Shown piece after piece: positions 1-6,944 of a DNA stretch of 29,337 nucleotides. The position numbers and the translations under genes were made by a program. The DNA is taken from assembly GCA_964487285.1 (NCBI GenBank), contig CAZAPZ010000007.1, forward strand, positions 1 through 29,337, read 5' to 3'. Source of the DNA: CAZAPZ01 sp964487285 (GTDB lineage: Bacteria > Campylobacterota_A > Desulfurellia > JAADFJ01). The notes under the pieces were generated by a model, which was given only the letters and a program-made list of their open reading frames with translations, had not been told where the DNA came from and did not search any database. Position 1 is the stretch's first letter; each line of letters begins with the position of its first letter.

Positions 1-162
1 TATTTTAAACAATGTGGAAATAGGCGGAGAAACAAGTTTATTTTCAATTTGGCTGATTAGTCCTTTTGATAATCCTGCACCTTCTGCAAGCTCGCGAATA
101 GTCATCGATCGTTTTTTTCTATAAGATTTGACTCTTTCTCCCACTGCAATACTATTTTTCAT
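1..162 (-). CDS. XRE-family transcriptional regulator, N-terminal part (runs off window)
   Basis: The minus strand starts with ATG at 162, preceded by a strong GGAGGTGA ribosome site, and reads 54 codons to the window edge. The visible residues form one helix-turn-helix of the Cro/C1 (HTH_3) type: about residues 8-54, with ERVKSYRKKRSMTIRELAE as helices 1-2 and LSKGLISQIENKLVSPPIST as the recognition helix and following turn. That last pattern is common in regulators with a C-terminal cupin domain (PuuR-like), but the C-terminal part is outside the window, so ligand and target are unknown. It is the only gene seen downstream of a strong promoter whose -10 box sits inside an inverted repeat, which suggests autoregulation (inference). 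Confidence 0.85.
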   Translation of the reverse strand, partial: MKNSIAVGERVKSYRKKRSMTIRELAEGAGLSKGLISQIENKLVSPPISTLFKI

Positions 163-171
163 AAATCACCT

Positions 172-202
172 CCATTATGTTTAATATAACTAAACATAAT
201 GG
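172..202. promoter_or_regulatory. 12-bp perfect inverted repeat, candidate operator of the XRE gene
   Basis: CCATTATGTTTA at 172-183 and its exact reverse complement at 191-202 are separated by 7 bases. The repeat covers the -10 box of the minus-strand promoter and ends at the ribosome binding site of the XRE gene. This is the expected position for an autoregulatory operator. It could also form an mRNA hairpin over the start site. Confidence 0.6.
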
Positions 203-221
203 AATAATATGCTCTTGTCAA
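193..221 (-). promoter_or_regulatory. Sigma70-type promoter of the XRE gene
   Basis: On the minus strand, TTGACA (221-216) is followed after 17 bases by TATGTT (198-193). The -35 box is perfect and the spacing optimal. The gene starts at 162, giving a leader of about 25 bases. Confidence 0.65.
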
Positions 222-240
222 GAATTTATCTTAATAATTA

Positions 241-257
241 TGCAGTGGTCTCATTAT
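241..257. repeat. 17-bp dispersed repeat, copy 1
   Basis: TGCAGTGGTCTCATTAT here is identical to 22058-22074 in the same orientation, and three of the four bases to the left also match. An exact 17-mer twice in 29 kb of unrelated intergenic sequence is unlikely by chance. It may be an end of an insertion element or another small mobile remnant; neither copy has a visible transposase next to it. Confidence 0.5.
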
Positions 258-301
258 CTCTTTGTATGAATATTACTGTAGCAAATTTCATTTAAGTGAT
301 C

Positions 302-339
302 ATATTGTCAGGATTATATTTATATCATCTTGACAATAT
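302..339. promoter_or_regulatory. 9-bp inverted repeat overlapping the -35 box of the Rrf2 gene
   Basis: ATATTGTCA at 302-310 and TGACAATAT at 331-339 are perfect inverted repeats 20 bases apart. The right arm overlaps the TTGACA (330-335) upstream of the Rrf2 gene, so it is a candidate self-binding operator. Confidence 0.4.
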
Positions 340-356
340 TAAATTTATAATATAAT
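330..356 (+). promoter_or_regulatory. Promoter of the Rrf2-family gene
   Basis: TTGACA at 330-335 and TATAAT at 351-356 are both perfect consensus boxes, but the 15-base spacer is short. The start codon at 366 lies only 10 bases after the -10 box, so the message would be nearly leaderless if this promoter is used. Confidence 0.45.
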
Positions 357-365
357 TAATCTATT

Positions 366-803
366 ATGAAAAGTGCCAAAAAGCCGTATATAACACGAGA
401 ATCGGATTATGCTATACGTTTGGTGGCATATCTTGGGTCAAAATCAGAGTTATCACATACATCTGATATTGCAGAAAAGTTAAAGATAGGCAAGCCATTT
501 CTTGTGAGAATTATAAATAAACTTGCGCTTAACGGCCTAATTATTTCGAAGAAAGGACGAAGAGGCGGAATTAAGCTCAAACGATCGGCATCCGATATCA
601 GTTTATATGATGTTCTGATAGCAGTTGACGGATACAAACATATGAATATATGTTCCGATAGTCCTAATAGCTGTTCTATGAATCGAATATGTAAAATATC
701 GCCGATTTTGTGGAATATTGAACTGAATTTTAGAAATCAGTTAAAGGGTGTAGCCATGGATAAACTTATTTTTGAGGACAAAGATTTAGATGAGTTGTCC
801 TAA
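366..803 (+). CDS. Rrf2-family transcriptional regulator, probable Fe-S sensor
   Basis: The 145-residue protein has the Rrf2 winged-helix plan. The segment YITRESDYAIRLVAYL (8-23) opens the domain, the recognition helix lies near 42-58 and the wing at 61-72 (SKKGRRGGIKLK). Three cysteines, C96, C103 and C109, have C-x6-C-x5-C spacing, close to the cluster-binding loop of IscR and NsrR (family knowledge). An Fe-S cofactor sensing iron-sulfur, oxygen or nitric oxide status is therefore likely, but which one cannot be told. No cysteine-biosynthesis or isc/suf gene is adjacent, so the targets are unknown. ATG at 366 is the only sensible start; no clear ribosome site is present, consistent with a near-leaderless message. 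An inverted repeat overlaps the promoter, suggesting self-control. Confidence 0.85.
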   Translation: MKSAKKPYITRESDYAIRLVAYLGSKSELSHTSDIAEKLKIGKPFLVRIINKLALNGLIISKKGRRGGIKLKRSASDISLYDVLIAVDGYKHMNICSDSPNSCSMNRICKISPILWNIELNFRNQLKGVAMDKLIFEDKDLDELS

Positions 804-893
804 ACAAAACTATTAGTTTCTGATATTTTTGAACCGCAAATTCGCTTTAATTGTATCATAGCATCTCAATTTGAACACTCATAATTAATAGAA

Positions 894-921
894 TTGTCAT
901 AGAGTAAGCAAAATTTATTAT
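894..921 (+). promoter_or_regulatory. Candidate promoter for fliM-fliN
   Basis: TTGTCA (894-899) and TATTAT (916-921) are separated by 16 bases, about 50 bases before the fliM start. Match to sigma70 is fair. No clear sigma28 or sigma54 box was seen. Confidence 0.35.
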
Positions 922-973
922 AGGTTCATTGATCGGGTTTAGTATGGGTCAATAGACTGAAGTTGGAGGTAGA

Positions 974-1936
974 ATGGCAGAAATTCTTTCCCAGGAAGAG
1001 ATTGATTCGCTTTTACAAACAGTTAAAGTAAAAGAGCCTAAGCGTAGTGAGACAGGTGAAGTAAGCAAAAGCTATGACTTTCGTCATCCCAGGCGTATAT
1101 CGTCTGGTCAAATGAAGGAGTTTGAGATAATTCATCAAAATCTTTCGAGAGATCTATCAATTCATCTTATGGGTATTCTTCATACAACGGTGGCTGTTTC
1201 GGTTGATAATATTGTTAATCAAACTTATGGAGAATATACATCAGGCATTTTTTCACCAACTTACTTCTTATCTTTTTCCGGTAAACCGCTTGAAGGATTT
1301 GCTGCAATGAATATAACAATGGATGCCGTGTTTCCTATGATAGATAAAATGCTCGGAGGCATTGGGGAAGCGATAGAAGAGGAAAGGGAGCTCACCGAAA
1401 TAGAGGCAAGTATTATGAATAATATAACTAATCTGATGTGTGCTGATATCTCCTCAAGCTGGAGTAGGATATTAAAATTTTCTGCTCTTGCAGAACAAAA
1501 AGGATTTTCAACTAACATTGTTACTGTTACCGATTCAAATGAGATGGTTATTGTAATTATATTTGATATTGCTATAGGAAAATCAAAAGGGACGTTTTCA
1601 ATCTGCTATCCTATGGTATTTTTAAAGCTGATACTGAATGCTATGGCTATTTCAAAAATGAATATACGAAAGCAGTATGATGAATTTAGGACGAAACTTA
1701 TAAAGATAATGCATGATGTTAAAGTTGACATAAATTGTGATTTGCCGCAGGAGTTTATTAGTGCTAAAACCATTCTATCTTTGAGAGCGGGGAATTTTCT
1801 CAAAACATCATTTAAGACAGATGATCTTGCCAATATTAGTTTCAATGGAACTTACAAGATGACAGGTAGAATAATGAGTGAGGATACAAAGAAAGGTGTG
1901 AAAATTAGCAAGTTCATCGGGGAAGAAACGGCTTGA
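974..1936 (+). CDS. fliM: Flagellar motor switch protein FliM
   Basis: FliM forms the middle of the flagellar C-ring and binds phosphorylated CheY to reverse the motor. The 320-residue protein begins MAEILSQEEIDSLLQTV; the LSQxEIDxLL peptide (residues 5-14) is the hallmark CheY-P docking motif. A CheC-like middle domain follows (about 45-225), with the conserved HLMGILHTTV segment, and a C-terminal SpoA/FliN-like domain (about 235-310). Length matches the usual 320-350. ATG at 974 follows GGAGG at an ideal distance. It overlaps the next switch gene by two bases. No other flagellar or chemotaxis genes are in view, so the switch pair appears as an island beside regulators. Confidence 0.93.
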   Translation: MAEILSQEEIDSLLQTVKVKEPKRSETGEVSKSYDFRHPRRISSGQMKEFEIIHQNLSRDLSIHLMGILHTTVAVSVDNIVNQTYGEYTSGIFSPTYFLSFSGKPLEGFAAMNITMDAVFPMIDKMLGGIGEAIEEERELTEIEASIMNNITNLMCADISSSWSRILKFSALAEQKGFSTNIVTVTDSNEMVIVIIFDIAIGKSKGTFSICYPMVFLKLILNAMAISKMNIRKQYDEFRTKLIKIMHDVKVDINCDLPQEFISAKTILSLRAGNFLKTSFKTDDLANISFNGTYKMTGRIMSEDTKKGVKISKFIGEETA

Positions 1937-2790
1937 AGAAATTTACCGATTTTACAGCAAAAACGGTTGTTGAATCTTTAAAAGAATCTGTAGATAAAAA
2001 GGTTAAATGTAAATTTGTCGGCACAAAAGAGATTGCCGAGTCGGATTTTAATGAAAGTGAATTTGTTCAGGTTGGTATAGAATCTGTAAAACCTGCAGAA
2101 AATTTCTTTATATTTCTAACAAAAGAAATTGCCGCACTACTGGTAGATGATGATTTAGCAGATGAATCCCTTGAAGATCTGATGTTTCAATTTTCTTTTG
2201 ATTTTGTGGCAAGATATGATGAAATCACCAATGCTGAAATGGGATGGCAAATTAGCTCTTCATCAATAGATGCTAAATTTGATGAGACTTACGGAAGTGA
2301 TTATCTGCTAATGATATATGATATAGATATTGGCGGTAAGAATGGAAAATGGCTTTGGATTATAAAAAAGCAGTTTGTACAGGATCTATCAGATAAACTT
2401 CCCGAAAAAGAGATAAAAGATGATAAACCGGCTCAACTTGATAATTCGGAAATAACCAAGATTATTTCTTCCGTTAAAAAAGATTCATCGCACATCATTG
2501 ATCAGATGCCAACTATCGGTCAAGATGAAATACGAAATCTCGATGTTCTGATGGATATTAACCTACAGGTTGTTGTAAGAATTGGCACGAAAGAGATGCT
2601 TTTGAAAGATATACTGAAGCTTGTTCCGGGAAGCAATGTTCTTTTTTCCCAGAATATAGAAGATCCGTTAGATATACTTGTTAACGGAAAGGTGGTGGCA
2701 AGAGGCGAGGCTGTTTCCGTAGACGGATTTTTTGGTATAAAAATTATATCAATTGTATCTGAAATTTCGAGATTGAAAGGGCTGAACTGA
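1933..2790 (+). CDS. fliN: Flagellar motor switch protein FliN/FliY type
   Basis: This is the partner of FliM in the C-ring. The start is a TTG at 1933 whose last two bases are shared with the fliM stop (TTGA), implying translational coupling. The C-terminal 75 residues (from about RNLDVLMDINLQVVVRIG to SEISRLKG) are a clear SpoA domain of FliN, with the PLDILVNGKVVARGE strand pattern. The first 200 residues are an acidic region not found in short FliN proteins. It may correspond to the CheC-like part of FliY, but I see no clear CheC phosphatase motif. At 285 residues it is longer than FliN (80-140) and shorter than Bacillus FliY (about 380). The SpoA call is firm; FliN versus FliY is open. 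Confidence 0.85.
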   Translation: MKKFTDFTAKTVVESLKESVDKKVKCKFVGTKEIAESDFNESEFVQVGIESVKPAENFFIFLTKEIAALLVDDDLADESLEDLMFQFSFDFVARYDEITNAEMGWQISSSSIDAKFDETYGSDYLLMIYDIDIGGKNGKWLWIIKKQFVQDLSDKLPEKEIKDDKPAQLDNSEITKIISSVKKDSSHIIDQMPTIGQDEIRNLDVLMDINLQVVVRIGTKEMLLKDILKLVPGSNVLFSQNIEDPLDILVNGKVVARGEAVSVDGFFGIKIISIVSEISRLKGLN

Positions 2791-2877
2791 AAGAGGAATG
2801 TGAGAGTATAATAAGCTAAAGGGTTACGCCGATTTTGTTCAAATAACCAACCTTACGGTATAAAGCGGCCTCACTAT

Positions 2878-3909
2878 TTATTCTTTCTCAATTTTAGTGA
2901 GTGCAAATAACAGAAAGATCAAATGGGGCGCTGCAGCTCCTATCATTGGAGATATGAGTGATGATTTACCAAGAGCTGTCATTATAGAATAAAGCAAAAA
3001 GTAGGAACCGCCGTAAACCATTCCGATTCCAATTGCCTTTATGCTGCTTTCTTCTCTTTTAAACGGCTTGGAAACTGTAGATAATGCCAAGATAAACATA
3101 ATTATCGGTATTAGCAATGAGAGTAACTTATTATAAAGAAGGAACTTGTATTTTGGATTGTTGGTTTTTTCCAATCCTAACAGCTCTTCTGTAGTAAAAG
3201 ATATACTACTCGGTGAGTGTAGAAGAATATTGGAGACTTTGAAATTTTCGTTTATTGAGACAGTTTGCTTCTTAATAGTTTTGATCTTATTTTTTAAATA
3301 AATTTTGATATTAGCATGCGTGAGTATTGTTTTGTTATCAAGATATGCAATTTTAGCTTTAATTTCGCTGAAATCACCATTCTTATACTTATATATCGTA
3401 GGATTGTAGGCAATGGCCCTACCTATATCAAGCTGAGAAGTTTTTAAGATATAGTCGCCGCTTGCTGCGAATGTTGCATTTTTAAGGTTTCCCCTACTTT
3501 TTAAGACTTTATTTTTTATATACCTGCTTGCCGCAGTTCCTTCCGATACAAGTTTGTTATTCATAAGAAAATAAATGCAAGATATGGCGATAACTATTAG
3601 CATAGCCGGAGCTATAATCCTATATAATGACAACCTTGCATTAAAAAGTGCTGTTAGCTGATTGGTACTGTTTAAGTTTCCATAAACCGCTATTGTTGTA
3701 ATTAGCACAGAGAATGGAATTATTAAGTGTAGGAAAAAAGGCAGTTTAAAAAGATAATATCTGATAATATCTATATAACCTATTGATTTATTGAGAAGGG
3801 AAATATGATTAAAAAAATCTACAATATAGAGAATCGATAAGAAGCCGATCGTTATGAATATAAAAGTTTTTAGAAAATTTTGTATTATAAATCTGTCAAC
3901 TAACTTCAC
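2878..3909 (-). CDS. lptG: LPS export permease of the LptF/LptG family (LptG-like)
   Basis: LptF and LptG are the inner-membrane permease subunits that, with LptB, extract LPS and pass it to LptC and the periplasmic bridge. The protein shows the family plan: three N-terminal membrane helices (about 8-30, 50-75, 93-115), a periplasmic beta-jellyroll region (about 120-250) and three C-terminal helices (about 258-340). The early VDFFNHI and HLIIPFSVLI segments fit LptG better than LptF. GTG at 3909 gives MKLVDRF and is preferred; a TTG at 3915 would add two residues. Either way the gene overlaps the end of kdsA, so the two are coupled. No second permease gene is in the window. Confidence 0.85.
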   Translation of the reverse strand: MKLVDRFIIQNFLKTFIFITIGFLSILYIVDFFNHISLLNKSIGYIDIIRYYLFKLPFFLHLIIPFSVLITTIAVYGNLNSTNQLTALFNARLSLYRIIAPAMLIVIAISCIYFLMNNKLVSEGTAASRYIKNKVLKSRGNLKNATFAASGDYILKTSQLDIGRAIAYNPTIYKYKNGDFSEIKAKIAYLDNKTILTHANIKIYLKNKIKTIKKQTVSINENFKVSNILLHSPSSISFTTEELLGLEKTNNPKYKFLLYNKLLSLLIPIIMFILALSTVSKPFKREESSIKAIGIGMVYGGSYFLLYSIMTALGKSSLISPMIGAAAPHLIFLLFALTKIEKE

Positions 3910-4723
3910 GACCAACGGCTTGCCATATTTTTATTATAGATTGCACTATTTTTGGCAATTTGTCGAGCTTAAGCATTGAGTGGGCATCCGAAAGCGCATT
4001 TTCGGGGCTTGGATGTACTTCAAAAAACAAACCGTCGCAATTGAGTGCTGCACCCATATTTGCAAGATCGGGTATAAACTCAGGAGCTCCCCCCGAGCAA
4101 TTCCCATATTGCGATGGATGCTGGAGGCTGTGAGTTACATCTAGTATGATGGGATAACCTGTTTTTTTCATTATGGGTATAGATCTCGGATCAACAACAA
4201 GATCATTATATCCGAAGCAGCTTCCTCTTTCTGTTAAGATTATGTTTCTGTTTCCTGTAGATTCAATTTTTGCTATTACGGAATTCATATTTTCAGGGGA
4301 CATAAATTGAGCCTTTTTAATATTTACCGGTTTTCCTGTTTTTGCCGCCGCAAGTAAGAGGTCTGTTTGCCTTGAAAGAAATGCGGGTATTTGGATTAGA
4401 TCGACGATTTCTGCTGCCGGAGCTGCCTGGATAGGCAGATGTATGTCGGTTGTAATGGGCAAAGCTGTTTCTTGCCTAACTTTTGATAAGATTTTTAGCC
4501 CCAACTTCATACCTGGACCTCTAAATGATTCAATGGAGCTTCTGTTTGCTTTATCAAACGATGCCTTAAAAATAAAGTTTATAGAATATTTTTCCTTTAT
4601 CTTTACCAACCTCTCGGCTATTTTTAGAGTAATGGTTTCATCTTCTATTACACACGGGCCTGCAATAATCAAAGGTTTTTCCCCTACGGTTATATTTTGA
4701 ATCTTAACTTTCAGCTTTGACAT
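3896..4723 (-). CDS. kdsA: 3-deoxy-D-manno-octulosonate 8-phosphate synthase
   Basis: KdsA condenses arabinose-5-phosphate and phosphoenolpyruvate to KDO-8-phosphate, the precursor of the LPS inner-core sugar KDO; it is cytoplasmic. Family motifs are all present: IAGPCVIE (20-27), KASFDKANRSS, FRGPG, QIPAFLSRQTDLL, NIKKAQF, ERGSCFGYNDLVVD and DVTHSLQ. The cysteine at 24 in IAGPC marks the metal-dependent class (Aquifex type); enterobacterial metal-independent enzymes have Asn there (family knowledge). Length 275 is normal. ATG at 4723 follows AGGGGG. The gene overlaps recJ upstream by 20 bases and lptG downstream, forming recJ-kdsA-lptG. Confidence 0.96.
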   Translation of the reverse strand: MSKLKVKIQNITVGEKPLIIAGPCVIEDETITLKIAERLVKIKEKYSINFIFKASFDKANRSSIESFRGPGMKLGLKILSKVRQETALPITTDIHLPIQAAPAAEIVDLIQIPAFLSRQTDLLLAAAKTGKPVNIKKAQFMSPENMNSVIAKIESTGNRNIILTERGSCFGYNDLVVDPRSIPIMKKTGYPIILDVTHSLQHPSQYGNCSGGAPEFIPDLANMGAALNCDGLFFEVHPSPENALSDAHSMLKLDKLPKIVQSIIKIWQAVGREVS

Positions 4724-6386
4724 TCTTAATCCCCCTAATATTTAACTCGATATTTTCTTTGCCTGCCCATCTATTCATTTTTATATTCCATAGGAGATCC
4801 ACAGACTTTTTTATATCTTTTACCATTCGCTCAGCGTTAAAAAAGATAGCCGGAATAATCTTTCCATTTTGAGATATATTCATTTTCCAATGTCCTCTTC
4901 CTACAACTCTTTTTTCCTCAATTATTACATTTTCAGAGCAAAAAAGAGGCTCCGGATTTGCTTCACCGAACGGTTTCATTTTTTCAATTTCAAAGTAGAG
5001 TTCTTTATTAATGTGACTAAAATTAATCTTGTCGTCATAAGTTATTTCATTATTATCTTTTCCATTAACAGCTTCGGTAGTTTTGTTTATTTCCGTTTTG
5101 AATAAATCAATCTTGCTTATGCCGATTGAAAAGCCTATGGCTTGAGGATGGCCTCCAAAATGCACGAGCATAGATTTTAGATTTTTGACTATTGCAAATA
5201 GATTTATGCCGTCTCTGCTTCTTCCTGAAGCTGAAGCTATATCGTCTGATGAATCGGTAGATATGACGATTGCGGGCCTGTCGTAAATTTCGGTGAGTCT
5301 GCCTGCAATAATCCCTATAATACCGATATGCCATTTGCCGCTTACAACTATTATCTTTTTGTCTGACTCGGAGGATACTTTTTCCTTAGCTTCTAATAGA
5401 ATATCTGTTTGCAGCTTACGTCTTCTATTATTTAAAACGGATAACTCGCCTGCGTATCTGCTTACCTTTTCAGCATCATCCGTTAGAAATAATTGCATAG
5501 CAATTTTTGCATCGCCCATTCTGCCTGCAGCATTTATGCATGGGGCAACACCAAAACTTATATCGCTGCTGTCAAGCGATTGTTTATCTTTATTCTTCAA
5601 AAGCTGATTTATCGCTAAAGATGAATTTTTTTTGCTAATATGTTTGAGTCCGTAATCTACAATAATTCGATTGGTATCAATCAAAGGTACTACATCGGCA
5701 ATTGTTCCGACTGCAGCTATGTCCATAAATTGTTTGAGGTTGGGCAAGTTTTTAAATCCTTCTTTGCGAAGGCATGAGCGCAGCGCAATAATAAGATTAA
5801 ATGCAACGCCTGCTCCAGAAGGGGGAAATTTATCTTTTATCTTTGCATAATAAGGGTGTACTATCGAATAAGCAGGCGGACTAACATCCGGAATGGTATG
5901 ATGATCGGTTATTATTACATCAATATCTAATTTATTTGCTAATTTTACCGGTTCAATGCTGCTGATCCCATTGTCAACGGTAATGATAAGTTTTATATTA
6001 TCAGAAGCTATGCGTTCTATCGTGCTGCAATGCAATCCGTAGCCTTCGGTTAGTCTATTTGGAATATACCATTTAACATTCACATTAATTGTTCTAAAAA
6101 ATCTCACAAGTAATGTTGTTGCAGTAATACCGTCGGCATCATAATCACCATATATGGCTATATTCTCTTTTTTATTGATTGCTTCCAAAATACGATTCAC
6201 CGATTTTTTCATATCACTGAATCTAAAAGGAGAGTCCATATTTTTTAATAACGGATGTATAAAGCGCTTAGCATCTTCACTATTCTCTATTCCTCTTTCT
6301 ACAAGGAGCTTAGACAAAAGCTCGGAAATTCCATTCATCCGAAGATTTCTAACTATGCTATTGTTATATTTTTTTATTTGCCACAT
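4704..6386 (-). CDS. recJ: Single-stranded-DNA-specific exonuclease RecJ
   Basis: RecJ is a 5'-3' single-strand exonuclease used in recombinational and mismatch repair. The 560-residue length is typical. DHH-superfamily metal motifs are visible: DYDADG at 81-86, the VDNG around 137-140, DHH at 161-163, and ADVVPL further on. They are followed by the DHHA1 part with NAAGRMGDA, SGRSRDGINLF and FGGHPQAIGFS, and a C-terminal OB-like region with PFGEANPEP and the VGRGHWKM strand. ATG at 6386 is the first start; a TATAAT box lies 6 bases before it on the minus strand, so the leader would be very short. It heads the recJ-kdsA-lptG unit. Confidence 0.96.
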   Translation of the reverse strand: MWQIKKYNNSIVRNLRMNGISELLSKLLVERGIENSEDAKRFIHPLLKNMDSPFRFSDMKKSVNRILEAINKKENIAIYGDYDADGITATTLLVRFFRTINVNVKWYIPNRLTEGYGLHCSTIERIASDNIKLIITVDNGISSIEPVKLANKLDIDVIITDHHTIPDVSPPAYSIVHPYYAKIKDKFPPSGAGVAFNLIIALRSCLRKEGFKNLPNLKQFMDIAAVGTIADVVPLIDTNRIIVDYGLKHISKKNSSLAINQLLKNKDKQSLDSSDISFGVAPCINAAGRMGDAKIAMQLFLTDDAEKVSRYAGELSVLNNRRRKLQTDILLEAKEKVSSESDKKIIVVSGKWHIGIIGIIAGRLTEIYDRPAIVISTDSSDDIASASGRSRDGINLFAIVKNLKSMLVHFGGHPQAIGFSIGISKIDLFKTEINKTTEAVNGKDNNEITYDDKINFSHINKELYFEIEKMKPFGEANPEPLFCSENVIIEEKRVVGRGHWKMNISQNGKIIPAIFFNAERMVKDIKKSVDLLWNIKMNRWAGKENIELNIRGIKNVKAES

Positions 6387-6458
6387 TCATTTATATTATA
6401 GACTGATATGATTTTTGATCTGTTTGACGGAAATTTATATTGATCTAACTTTACAAAA

Positions 6459-6490
6459 ATAGCTCGCTGCAGATATATGCAGCGAGCTAT
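6459..6490. terminator. Rho-independent terminator downstream of ferredoxin, possibly bidirectional
   Basis: A perfect 13-bp inverted repeat (6459-6471 and 6478-6490, arm ATAGCTCGCTGCA) encloses a 6-base loop. Read on the minus strand it is followed by TTTTTG, and on the plus strand by ACTTTTTC. It ends the ferredoxin message, 8 bases after its stop codon. Confidence 0.85.
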
Positions 6491-6497
6491 ACTTTTT

Positions 6498-6692
6498 CTA
6501 TTCTTCAGCAGTAATTGCTTCTACAGGACAAGATTCAACCGCTTCTTGCACCTCATCGTATTCTGCACCTTGCGGATTTATAACAATAGCTTTGCCATCT
6601 TCCATATCAAATACATCAGGTACCATATCTGAGCATACCCCGCATCCTATGCATGTCTCCTCATCAACCGCGACTTTGCTCGGTTTTGCCAT
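6498..6692 (-). CDS. Small single-cluster ferredoxin
   Basis: The 64-residue acidic protein carries CIGCGVC (C14, C17, C20) and a distant C55 in SCPVEAI, the ligand set for one [4Fe-4S] (or 3Fe-4S) cluster. This is the plan of the short ferredoxins common in sulfate reducers, Thermotoga and related anaerobes. It serves as a low-potential electron carrier in the cytoplasm; partners cannot be told from the neighbourhood. It appears to be transcribed alone: ATG follows GGAGG at good spacing, and a strong terminator stands directly behind the TAG stop. The use of TAG here as a true stop is useful when judging the amber codons in the tpsA region. Confidence 0.93.
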   Translation of the reverse strand: MAKPSKVAVDEETCIGCGVCSDMVPDVFDMEDGKAIVINPQGAEYDEVQEAVESCPVEAITAEE

Positions 6693-6792
6693 ACCAGCCT
6701 CCTAATTTTTTTGTTTCATTTTTGACTGATGCATATTATCAATCAATTTTTAAATTTATATCGTTATCTATAAAGTCAAGTCTACCTTGATT

Positions 6793-6868
6793 TGGTGCCG
6801 AGACGTGGAATTGAACCACGGACACAGGGATTTTCAGTCCCTTGCTCTACCAACTGAGCTATCTCGGC
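6793..6868 (-). tRNA. tRNA-Phe (anticodon GAA), CCA encoded
   Basis: The minus strand reads GCCGAGA at 6868 and TCTCGGC-A-CCA at the other end: a perfect 7-bp acceptor stem. The D arm is GCTC-AGTTGGTAGA-GC, the anticodon stem is AGGGA/TCCCT around CTGAAAA (anticodon GAA), the variable loop is GTGTC, and the T arm is CGTGG/CCACG around TTCAATT. Length 76 including encoded CCA. Confidence 0.97.
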
Positions 6869-6888
6869 ATATCAATCAACAAAACGAG

Positions 6889-6916
6889 ATTCTAACACTG
6901 TTTTTTATATTGTCAA
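6889..6916 (-). promoter_or_regulatory. Promoter of tRNA-Phe
   Basis: On the minus strand, TTGACA (6916-6911) and TAGAAT (6894-6889) are 16 bases apart, about 20 bases upstream of the mature tRNA 5' end. Confidence 0.65.
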
Positions 6917-6944
6917 GAATCTTTAAGAGTAACATAGCCTTATC

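Noticed and set aside
2791..2877. Terminator between fliN and lptG
   Set aside because: Only weak pairings (GGTTA with TAACC) and no U-run; not supportable.
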